From contig CM055111.1 of assembly GCA_029204225.1 (NCBI GenBank), forward strand, positions 12,710,697 through 12,774,696: a stretch of DNA of 64,000 bases. Reading direction: 5' to 3'. The DNA is from Diphasiastrum complanatum (Eukaryota; Streptophyta; Lycopodiopsida; Lycopodiales; Lycopodiaceae). Under the pieces are notes generated by a model. It saw only the letters and a list, made by a program, of their open reading frames with translations. It was not told the origin of the DNA and did no database searches. This document shows, in pieces, positions 36,478 to 47,865 of the stretch (within the stretch, counting starts at the first letter, position 1; each line of letters opens with the position of its first letter). Made by a program: the position numbers and the translations under genes.

Positions 36478-39400
36478 CCTTATTGATGTCTTCAGAGTAC
36501 CAAAAAGTTACATAAGACTGAAAGAGTACATGTCAAGTGTGAAAGGAATCATGGGAGCATATAGTACGTCATCGAAAAACATAAAGCAAAATAAACTAGA
36601 ATTAGAACACTAGAACATTAAACAACATGACAATTCCTAATTAGAGTAGTCTCAAACAAAATATCTATGCTATAGGTATATGTGGCCTAAAGAAGGATGT
36701 GATATCCACATCAACTATATAGGTGGAGGTTATGTTGTAGTACATCCGGTCGATCGTCTCTGGCCCTTAGACCTATATGCCATGAAGGTAAAAGGCGAGG
36801 TCGCATCATAGCACTATTTTCAAGGACGATGTCTGGAGGGAATATCTACCTCATCCTCGAAATCACTAACATTGTTCACCGGGGATGACAACATGAAAAG
36901 AAGGAAGTGGTAGTAGGCTAAAGCAACGTATCCACTAGTTGACATGGTATCACAATGGGCTCTCATCTGAATGAACACTTCTCTTATCATCAAAGAAATA
37001 CACCTCTGGTCTACATAAAAAAGCAAGGAGCGCAGCGTCGACGGCTGCTCACGGTATAAATCGTAGAATCTATATTGGATCTCATGATAAAGAGGAGAGT
37101 AGAAAATAAGATGCTCCCGAACTCACACCGACAAGATCCTGAGTTAGAACTATACAAATAAGTCTTTCTTTTAGCGTAAGAGAGAACGACAATGGCATCT
37201 GGTTTCTCAAAGGAGGTCTGGAGAGAATGTGTAGATCCGAAGGAAATGAAGGTGAAACTATTAACAGTCTTCATCATACCAAGTATAAAATGGGAGTTTA
37301 TGGCATCAAATTTCCTTTGTGATGTCTAGATGGAAAGACAAAGCGGCTATAGAGAAGGCAACAAAAGGTAAGCAAAACCTATATCCAAACATAAAACAAA
37401 TTAACAAACAAAACAACACAATAAAGAATGACACAGATGAAAATGGAATGCAAAAGAAGCACACACCTTGGGAGAGAGGACACTGGTTGTCACCTCAACA
37501 TAGGCTCTAGTAAACACGACCATGAAGCAAGTGATAGGTGGTGAAGAAGCTCCCAAAATGTCCACCGAATAGAGCATCAAGTAAGGAAGTAAGCCACCCA
37601 AGGTTGAAAAAATCTAGCAAGCGATAGGTGGTGAAGAAGCTACCAAAAAGTGTGTAATATCTTGAGAAAATGATATTTGATGGGTGAACCATAAACCCTT
37701 TTGAAAAATTTGTAGGATCTTTGGATGTAGAGCTCTATTTGACATAAAATGTTCTGAACACAATCACATATATTGATATCACTGAAGAATAATGGCTAAA
37801 GCCCTACAAGCAATAGCTAAGCATAGACAAGACATCTCCCACAAAGAGCCTGAACACAATCACATATATTGATATCAATGAAGAATAATGGCTAAAGCCC
37901 TACAAGCAGTAGCTAAGCATAGACAAGACATCTTCCATAAAGAGCCTGAGCAATACAATAATCTACATATAAGAGAGAGAATACAATAATCTACCTAATG
38001 ACTAAATGATAGCCCTACATATGTTATCTAGAGGCCCTTAGTGGAACCTTCTAGACATTAGGGCAACTACTAATTAGGAATACAAGGGGCGGACGAGTCC
38101 AAAGTTCCTTAGACTTGATGGTGATGACTTGTGAATGATATGCTATGGTGAAAGATTGCCTTTAAATCTAAAACTATGCATGCATCACATGAAATGGCAT
38201 AGAAGGACCAAGATACCCACCTATTTTATGGATTGGGTGAATGATATTGGTGCACCAAGAGGAAGGAAAACCAAACACTATAGTGGTGTTAAGAAAGGTG
38301 GCTAAAATGGGAGATACAATGTTTGTGCATGAATAAGTATGTTCAACTTAGAGGTTGTCAATATCACAAGCACGGTTATGTTTCAATAGATCGTCTTTCT
38401 TCATTAGGTGATAAGCCAAAGATGTGAATGCTGATTTAGAGGACAACTTCCTCATCCTGGTTAGACATCGTGCATGATGCCAAAACACAGCTCTGAGGCC
38501 AATTATTTTCCATCGACCTTCTCAACTTTCACATAGTTCCATGCACATGGCACGAGCCTTGATACTAGCAAGGGTTTCTACGAATATCACTACCTATTTT
38601 ACAACTTAAAGTTGATTGACTGAGAGTTAGAGACATACGTCTCATTTATTTAGCTGACACCATTTTGTTTAGTCATAGATTACATTTGTGATTTGTTACA
38701 TTTTTTTTGTATTGTTGTTTTATTGATACAGTCAAAATCTTCCATAGATTGTGTAGTTCTATAATCGGTGATGTTTACGAATGCTCCCACTCGTTACATA
38801 CACACATGAACTGTACTCTAGTAGTAGTGTAGGGGCTAGGACCTTGCACGATATGCAGATCTAAAGAGTGATGTAAGGACAAGTGTGCATGTAGACTTAG
38901 AAAAGGCTACCAGTTGGTCTTAGCATATATAATTGGTTGTCAACAAGCGCCCCAGATTATGCCATTGTTGTTTTTCAAGTTTATTGGAATTGTTGAGTTT
39001 TATTTCTTTTTGTAAGCTTTGTAAATTGATGCCTTGTGTTACTGTACATTATTAGAAATGGCTCTAGGATTGATCAATGAAGTAGGAAAGATGTAAAGAG
39101 TTATGGACTTGGCTCATTACATTCGCCGCGTCCATTCTTTTATTGTTATTATGCATAAGCAAGCCTAAGGGCCCTTTTTATTCATATACTGGCCTTGGGC
39201 CCTATTTGGTTATATTTTCAGGACTTGGTCACATTGATTTGGAGTGGGGGTCCTCCTTTTGGGAGGGCGCACTATTTTCCCTCCAAATCCTTTTCCCTCC
39301 CTTTTTTGAATCCTCCATTTGATTCAGGGAGAGGGTATAAGTAGGGCAACATTGTATTCCTTTATTCAGTTTATGATGATTGCTCCTCTTTAGCCTCCTT

Positions 39401-42400
39401 AAGCATTCTCTTCCTGCTTTCTAGCTTAAGTCCTGCTTTCTAGCATAGCTAGTGAATCTTAGCTTGTAACTTGGTATTAGAGCACTTTCCTGCAGATTGG
39501 TGGAGGCTGACCAGTGCCCTACCACCCGTCACTTTCATCGATTTTTCTCCGTCAACCTTCCTGCAGATTGGTGGAGGCTATCCAACGCCCTACCACCCAT
39601 CACTTTCATCAATTTTTCTCCGTCATTTTTGCAGATTGGTGGTGGCTGTCCAGCGCCCTACTGCCCATCACTTTCAACGATTTCTTCATCATTTTTTGCA
39701 GCTTTGGTGGAGGCTTTCCAGCGCCTTGCTAGCCCATCACTTTCGTCGATTTTTTTGGTAGATTTTCATTGTTTTTGCAGATTTGGTAGCTATTGCCCAG
39801 CGCCCTACTACCTCATCATTTTCGACACTTTTCGTCACCGATTTGCTGTCCATTTTTTATATTGATTGGAGGCTGTCCAGCGCCCTACTACCATCTCATT
39901 TTTAGCGGTAATCCACACCTTCTACTTTCTCAGCCCCTCATTTTCTGATTGTTATCCATCTTGATTGACTGTTTACGTGCCATTTTTGGTGATTTCGGAA
40001 GTTAGACTAAGTTGGGGTGACGACAAACGTCCTCTCCCTCAGGTTTTTGTCTCTTCCTTAGTCCCTATGGCGACTTCTTCATCAGAAGACCCTCCGCAGA
40101 GCTCTTTAGATGATCGTTTTACACATATTGATTCCCGCATGGATCATCTTGAGAGTCGTATTGATTGTATATAGTCAGTATTGCTTACAAAAGTGTCATA
40201 TACAAATGGGATGCACACATATATATAGTCCAAGATGACTATCTAACTCCATGACTATTGGTTATCCAACTACTTGACTATTGGCTTTCCAACTACTTGA
40301 CTATTGACTATCCAACTTTCTATAAGTTACATAGAAAGAATAAGGTACCTCCAATATGTCAAGTTGGGGTACTTAATGTCACAATTAGGCTTAGTGGACC
40401 TATGAGTCCCTACCAAGTTAATTTCATACTAACTTAGCTGTAAGTTTAGTAGGCCTAATATAATAAATGACCATGGTTACACAACTCTCGACCTTTTGGG
40501 TCAAAGTAACCTATGGTAATGTAAGCAATTCCATTTACATTCCAACACCCTCCTTAAATGGAAATGCATAACATAACATGAAGTAACTTCTCGAAAGAGA
40601 AAAATGCAACTTGCTGTCCGAACTTCATGTCGCCAAATAAACTTCTTACCGAAGTAGTCGAAATCTTATCCCCAATCATGTCCAGCATATAAAAGGAAAA
40701 GAATGCGTAATAATGAAGCATCAAGTCGAAGGGTGAGGATTTGCATGCTCCATCCGAAGTAGAGAACCAACATAAACTCGGCAATAAGTCAAAACATGGA
40801 CTTGTAATCCCACATCATTCGAAAAAACTTCTTTCCATAAGGACAATAAAAAAGAGTACCAAACTCTTTTGGCATCACATCCTCCCAAACCTTACCATCA
40901 ATGACTTGCTCACATAGAATAGGCAACGTACCAACATCATGATGAAGAGTAAGTGTGAAACCAAAAAAATCAGCAAGAGGTACTGATTTTAAAGAGGCAT
41001 GTGCCTTCCTTTTGTAGTAAGACATATCTTTGTTGTCCTGCAAAGTCTCCAATAGCCGACAAGGAACTGTTATGGGCTGTTCAACACTTTGTTGACCAAA
41101 GTGTTCCCAACATGGACCATGTTGTCCATAATCTTCCACAGGCTGTTCATGAAGCATAATGGACTGCTCATGATGTAAAATGGGCTGTAAATGGCCAAAA
41201 GAAGATGACTGAACCTGCTGTCCAACGTCTTCATCATAAAAATTTGGCAAACTATCAAGAGATGCATCAACGATGGCATCATCAAAGTTGTCCTTCGAAG
41301 AGGCATGGGATGACATAGAAGATTCTTCAAATAGTGAAAAATTTTCTCCAAACAAATGCTCGCTCTTAACACTTTGAACAAAAGTACTAATTGACACATG
41401 TTGACTGCCTCCTTGATTAGTACAAAAAGGTTCCAAAGAGTGCTTGAATTTTTCAGCCTTTGCTAAAACATCAAATTGAAAAGGTTTCGCATGAAACTTT
41501 TCACTAATGCATCCATCATATGCATCAACTTGCGGTGACTTGAAAAAAGAAGATTGTTTCAACATCTGCTCAATGTATCCTTGTTGAGAGATGAAGATTC
41601 CAGCCCCATTTGGAAGATCAACAAGAACCCAAGTGTGGTTCTTCATGAGTGAGTTATATTCCTCTTGCATCGCATCCTCCCAACATTTTACTCCTCTGGC
41701 CTGCTCATAAAAAACAGGTTCTGCTGCACCATTCTCAATAGAAATAAGAGCAAAATCAAAAAAATCAGCAAATTCTACTGATTTAGTAGAGGCACGAGTC
41801 TTCCCTTCATAGAAATGATCCACTTTGCTGTCCTGCAAAGTCTGCAACAACCATTTAGGGACTGGTTTGGGCTGTCCAACAGCCTTACCTTTGTCAACAC
41901 TTTGCTGTCCAAAGTGTTCCGAACTTGGACCTTGCTGTCCAATGTTTTCCGAACTTGGACCTTGTTGTCCAATGCCTTCAACAGGCTGCTCTTCACCATA
42001 AATAGATTCTTCTTGATGAACCATGGGCTGCAAAATTGAAGGAGTAGTGGGCTGTCCACTAGAAGTAGATGGCAGTCCCTTCTCTTGATGATTAGATGGC
42101 AAAACCAAATCTGGAAATATTTCAAGATATGCATCATGGGGAAAGTCCCCTTTCATGACATGAGTGGGCGCACCATCATAGGAGGTCTTTTCATCAAAAT
42201 GAACATCATGACTTACTATGATTTTATTAGTATCCATATTGAACAACCTATAGCCCTTGCTTTCACTACTATAGCCAACAAATATCATTTAACTCCTTTA
42301 TCATCAAGCTTGGTTCTTAGCTTATCAAGAATGAAAGCATAAGCCGTGCAACCAAAGATGCGTAAGTGAGAAACAGTAGGCTGCTTACCATACCAAACTT

Positions 42401-45400
42401 CATAAGGAGTTAATACCTGCAAGGCTTTGGTAGGACGCCAATTACTAATGTAAGCTGCCGTTATAACCGCTTCAGCCCAAAACTTGTGAGGTAGGCCCTT
42501 TTCCTTGAGCATGCATCGAGCCATCTCCATAATAGTGCGATTCTTTCTTTCGGCAACACCATTTTGTTGAGGTGTGTAAGGGGTTGTCATTTGATGATGG
42601 ATACCTTTGCTTTGAAGATAAGTACCGAACGTATTCTTTATATATTTCCCTCTTCGGTCGGTACGTAAGATCTTCAAAGAGTGCCCAAACTGATTTTCTA
42701 TCATTGCTAGAAAATCCTTAAAGTGTTGAAAAACTTCAGATTTTGCCTTCATAGGATAAATCCATGTAAATCTTGAAAGGTCATCAATAAAAGTAACAAA
42801 GTACTTACACCTTCCAATGGATTCAGTCCTCATTGGACCACATACATCACTATGAACCAAATCAAATTTTCCATCAACTCTAATAGTTCCATCCATTGGA
42901 AAAGCTTGCCTTCGAAATTTTCCAAGTATGCATCCTTCGCATACATGTCCTTCGGGATGCTCAATATTAGGAATGTCTTGAACCATATTGAATCTCTTCA
43001 ACATCTTCAAGCTAGCAAAGTTGAGATGTCCAAACCTAGCATGCCATAATTCAGCCAACTCCAAAGAATGTGAACTCGATGCAACAAGACAAAAAGATGA
43101 TGAAGCTCTTCGCTCATAGGTATCCATAAGGAACAATCCACCACGTAATGTTCCCGAAGCAATGATCATAAGAGATCTCTCTGGGTCTTTGATAAGACAT
43201 TTGTCTTCTTTGAATTCCACTACCAATCCTTGGTTCATAATTGCAAAGACCGAAACGAGATTCTTTTTTATTTTTGGAACATGAAGTACATTACGAATGT
43301 ACTTCTCCTCACCATTGGGTAAGATAAGGGGATCACTCCAATACCTTTGATAGGATAAGAGGTGTTATCAACACCTTGAACTTTGCTTCCATCATGCAGT
43401 TTCACAAGCTTTGTGAAGACCTCTTTGTGATAAGTCATATGACGTGTGGCACCGCTCTCAATCACCCAATCAATAGATGAAAAAACAGCAACTTGTAAAG
43501 CTGAAGATGAGCTGTTTTCTGCTAAAAAACCAGCAAGATTTGAAGTGGCAGAAATCTCGTCTTGAGGAGAGATGAGATTATTAGTGACAAAAGCATAATC
43601 ATTATTGAAAAGATTATCCTCCTTTCCGAATTGTTGTTCCAAAGTAATGATTGCGGTACTTGTATCGTTACCTTTCTCTTTTTCCTTTGTAAGCCTCTTC
43701 CTACATTCTTTGATGTGATGCCCAAACTTCTTGCAATAGTGGCACTTACCCTTCTTCTTGGAGCCTTGATCTTGAGCTTCCTTAGATTTTTGATCATCTT
43801 TGGAAGTTTTGAAAGAAGGCTTCCCTTTCCACTTGCCTTTGCCTTTGCCTTTTGCAAAGAAAGCTTGATCTTCTTGTTCACCAAAGTTGATCCTTGTTTG
43901 CTCTCTTGAAGAAGTAAGCCAACAAGTTCATCGAAGGAGATTTGTTGTTTTGAGCATGGGCGCCCTATTGCTAGCTCTCAAATAGGTGAAGGTGCCCTGC
44001 AATTTCCTGCAAAAAAGCTATAAGAAGATGAACAGATACAGTCGACGTCGCAGGCAGGTTCAGTTTTTAGTACAGTGGGATGGTCGTCCTCTTGAGGAGG
44101 CCACTTGGGAGCCTATTGATGTGTTTTATCATACACCATTATTGGCAGATCAGGCTCGAGCCCTCATGGATTTAGTTCTCTCCTCTACTACAGATGTCAT
44201 TGTAGATGTTCCCTCTGCTTCATGATTTTGCTAGCTATGACTATTCTTTATTGTCGTATTTGCTTAGTACTTGCTTTACACGGTTATAATGCTTTTGGGA
44301 TATCTGTTGTGACGACTTATGTCCTCTCCATCAGTATTTCCATTAGTTCATGATTTTTTAGTATTTAGCATGCTTACATTATTGTTTTAGATAGTCATTA
44401 TGCTTGCTAGCCGGTGGAGGGCTTTGGTTTTCTGCAGGGGAGATTTATGGACTTGGCTCATTACATTCGCCGCGTCCATTCTTTTATTGTTATTATGCAT
44501 AAGCAGGCCTAAGGGCCCTTTTTATTCATATACTGGCCTTGGGGGCCCTATTTGGTTATATTTTTAGGACTTGGTCACATTGATTTGGAGTGGGGGTCCT
44601 CCTATTGGGAGGGCACATTATTTTCCCTCCAAATACTTTTCCCTCCCTTTTTTGAATCCTCCGTTTGATTCAGGGAGAGGGTATAAGTAGGGCAGCATTG
44701 TATTCCTTTATTCAGTTTATGATGATTGCTCCTCTTTAGCCTCCTTATGCATTCTCTTCCTGCTTTCTAGCTTAAGTCTTGCATAGCTAGTGAATCTTAG
44801 CTTGTAACTTAAAGTCTCATCATCTTCTTGAATCATTGTCTAACAATTGATATTTAGTGTGAAGCATATTCACTTGTGAAAAATTCTACTCCCACTTTTT
44901 TTTCTTCCCTGATGGTTAGTATTGAAATATTCTATTAATGGAAGTTCTTTTACAGGTTGGTAATCGAAGGGCTCTATCTGTTGGTCCGGAAGAAGGAGGT
45001 CTTGGCATGCCTTACGAGCTGTTATATGGGCGTGCAGGTTTTGTATGGTCTGCTTTGTTTGTGAACAAGTACGTTGGAGCTGAAACCATTCCATGGAGCA
45101 AATTGGTTGGTCATAATCCTTGTTGCAGAATCAAAATGCATGCTACATTTTCTTATTTATGCAATTTGGTATTGCTTTTTAATTGTTATGGTCTATTGTT
45201 GCCTATATGTTGGACTTGTTTTCTTTTTGCAAGAATCTTTCAAAATTTAGCTTACAAAAAAATCTTTCCACATGTACTGCAAAAACAAATTCTCCAATTT
45301 GTTAGAAAAGTATCCATTTGCATTTTTTTGAGAGAAATTTAAAAATTTACCTTAACTGGTAGGCTTGTTGGGCATTCTTCAACAATCTATGTTGCTGTTC

Positions 45401-47817
45401 AATTTGTGCACATGTGTGTGCATGCGTATGTAATAGTGAGCAAGGTATTCATGCTTCTAGCCTCAAGTTGGGGCTTAGGGTTTAGGGTTTTGAAGTTTCT
45501 TTTGTAGGGGTTTAGTGTGTGATAGGCTTTAGGGTTTAGCTTGGAAATTTACAGGGTCTAGGGCTTGGCATAGACAGAAAGATAGAGGGAGAGGTTTAGC
45601 GAGTTTAGAGAGTTATGTATTTATAGAGGTAAGGGTTTAGAAAGAGACTTGACTTTTGTTAGTGTCTATCTGAGACCAATTGTCAAGGAAAATGCAAACA
45701 TTAAAGTCAATCTTTGTACAATCTCAAACTCAACTCTCTAAAATCAAATCAACTTTCAAGGATATCTCTAATCTCTTAATGAGAATGTTATTCATTATCA
45801 TAATTTCCTCTATATATGAACCTAGCTAAGTAGCATCCAATGAAAATCATGAAAAAGGATCATGATAGCATCCCTCTACTAACAGAATAACTAATCATGA
45901 CACAAGAGAAGCAAGTGCACCTCATCTTCCACTGCTGCAGATCCTCAAACTTGACAGTACCGGTTTTCTCTTTCGATATTGCTCCATATCCCTTGCTCAG
46001 CCTGTAATTTACCCTTGTATACTACAAATAAGTCCTGTCGAAGAAAGTTATTGGAACCTCAGGGCCTTGTTGGACTTTGTATTCTTTGATATGGTTGCTC
46101 TTCTCTTTGCTGAATATCATCTTTTTTCCTGGATTGGTCCATAGTTTATCAACAATCGATGGTTTGATATGTCTTTGCAATTTTCAGAATTAGTAGGAAG
46201 AAAATTGTTGTCTCACATGTCCTTGACATGTTTGTTGCATTTTCTGGAGCCATTGAGCATCCTTGCTAACTAGTATTACGCCATCAACATACAGAAGAAG
46301 AAGAGTAGTATGTACTCTCCAATATCGACTCCATGTTCTGATAATTTTCTCATATCTCTTACAATTAGGTCGCTGGTGGTCAAGCAGTCCACGACACTTT
46401 TCAGACTGACTCATATGTGAAGCTTCCAGAATTTTTGAAAAAGTTCAAATCATTAGCTATCAATAGATCAAAGCAGCTACATTACGAAGTAGATGCTTAC
46501 CTCTCCTTGTGAATGAAGCTGTCTTCTACAGAACGCTTCCATCTAGATTCTTCATGTTCACATAGCCATCAGCTTAATGACTAGAAGTTCGTGCATAAAA
46601 TTCTCCCATCAGAATAATGGAGCCATTTTAAGAGAATCTTAAGATATCCTTTGTAGGGTCGAAGTAATCTGAAATTCCAAAAATGTCATCTAAATTTTGT
46701 AGGGATTCTTTTTAGGGTCGAAGTAACAAACGACAATAAACATAGCAGATTCAGAGTTGGATGGCAAATTTTTGCTCGTACACAGCAAGCTATACCATCA
46801 AGCCCGTGACTGCCACTTAAGCACTTTTAATTCTTTGTAGTTTGAAGTTTCACAAAGTTAGAATTTCAGGTGACAGATTAGCTTCATGTTGCCATGTTTC
46901 TGCAAAAGCAGCAAGATCAACTTGATCTAGAATAGGTGCCATGTTGGTGACTTTCTAATCAATAAGCTCATATATATTCCATACAGACATTCGAAGTTGA
47001 TGATTGCTGTGCATTGACTGTTCTTCATTCTTTTTTAGAATGATCGCAGAAATGCAATGAGACCGTTACTGTGTACGTCTTTGATCTTTTCAAGTTCAAT
47101 CTTACTTTTATTTCATTGTTTCTGGGTAAGGTCATTATTTAGCCATAGCTTCTGATCATGTTTTTTGCTAGTACCTCTGGCCATTTTGTCCCCAGGGTAT
47201 CATTGTTAGGGCAGCAGCAGTGCTCAATTTGTTGCTTGGGCTTTGAACTATCAACGATGTTAAAGGCAAAGGCTAGCTTGATGTTTCTGTCTGCTGACAT
47301 GTCATATCCACTCACTGTTCACTATTGGCATTGAAGGGCACATTGATGTTGGCAAATCACTGTCAGGGACGTTTATAGGGTATCGACAACGACATTTTCC
47401 AACTGACAATTTATCTGCTTTTTTAGATTGAGGCAATAGATTCAGCTGTCAGGAGACAGATCTGCACTATCATTTTGCTTCGAGTAGAAATTGGTGACTC
47501 TATTCAATTCCCATAATTTCATAATTGCTTGGTGTATTCATTGCTCTCACTAGCAGCTATCTTCTCAAAAAAGTTTGTGACATAAGCTTCTATTTACCAT
47601 TGATGGTAGGAAGGTGGCTTACACATTTGCATGAAACATTGATGACGAACAGCCGTGCTGGCTAGTGCTTCTTTGTTTCCAAGGGGAGGCTTGAACTTGG
47701 GACCAGAGAAACTTTGGCTGCCAAGCTAACCAACTCGGCCAATCCTGTTGGGTCCATGTTGGCTAGTGATAAAATCAGGAACATAATGGTTAACATTAGA
47801 AGTTTAGAGAGTTAGGT

Positions 47818-47865
<48 letters not shown>

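Larger units (their letters stand above)
34428..39093. other. Left part of LanC-like intron 3; repeats and decayed retroelement pieces
   Basis: No intact gene. It holds a probable gypsy RNase H scrap near 35245-35370, a 94-bp tandem duplication at 35370-35557, two GA-tailed retroposon ends near 36.3-36.5 kb and a 96-bp tandem duplication at 37756-37947. The remainder is unassigned AT-rich sequence. Confidence 0.55.
40175..43985 (-). mobile_element. Ty1/copia fragment nested in the gypsy element (element C)
   Basis: Read right to left: gag end with zinc knuckle, protease, integrase, a rearranged RT linker region, polypurine tract (40548-40555) and 3' LTR (about 40175-40547). The 5' LTR and most of gag are missing. 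Linker, RT start, polypurine tract and LTR block match element A at the window start, so they are one family. It interrupts the gypsy between gag and chromodomain. Because the gypsy pol is also gone, the join involved deletion as well as insertion. Confidence 0.85.
39099..44809 (+). mobile_element. Ty3/gypsy chromovirus in intron 3, interior replaced by copia
   Basis: Paired LTRs (39099-39471 and 44443-44809) flank an initiator-tRNA-Met primer site, a repeat-rich leader, the start of gag and, at the far end, a chromodomain. The five bases TAAAG occur just outside each LTR (39094-39098 and 44810-44814), a good candidate target duplication. With those borders the 5' LTR ends in AGTTA and TAACT instead of TG and CA. 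Most of gag and all of protease, RT, RNase H and integrase are missing; a minus-strand copia piece occupies 40175-43985. Confidence 0.85.

Noticed and set aside
43986..44225. A host chromodomain protein gene
   Set aside because: The short frame lacks a proper gene context and ends just before a gypsy 3' LTR; it is the element's integrase tail.
45475..45660. Interstitial telomeric repeat (TTTAGGG)n
   Set aside because: Only two adjacent units plus scattered degenerate words; too short for more than chance or a telo-box.
46190..46414. A copia RT fragment based on YVDG
   Set aside because: Upstream GEFYARTSS and RRGKHLLRN motifs on the same strand fit a LINE endonuclease-RT better than copia.
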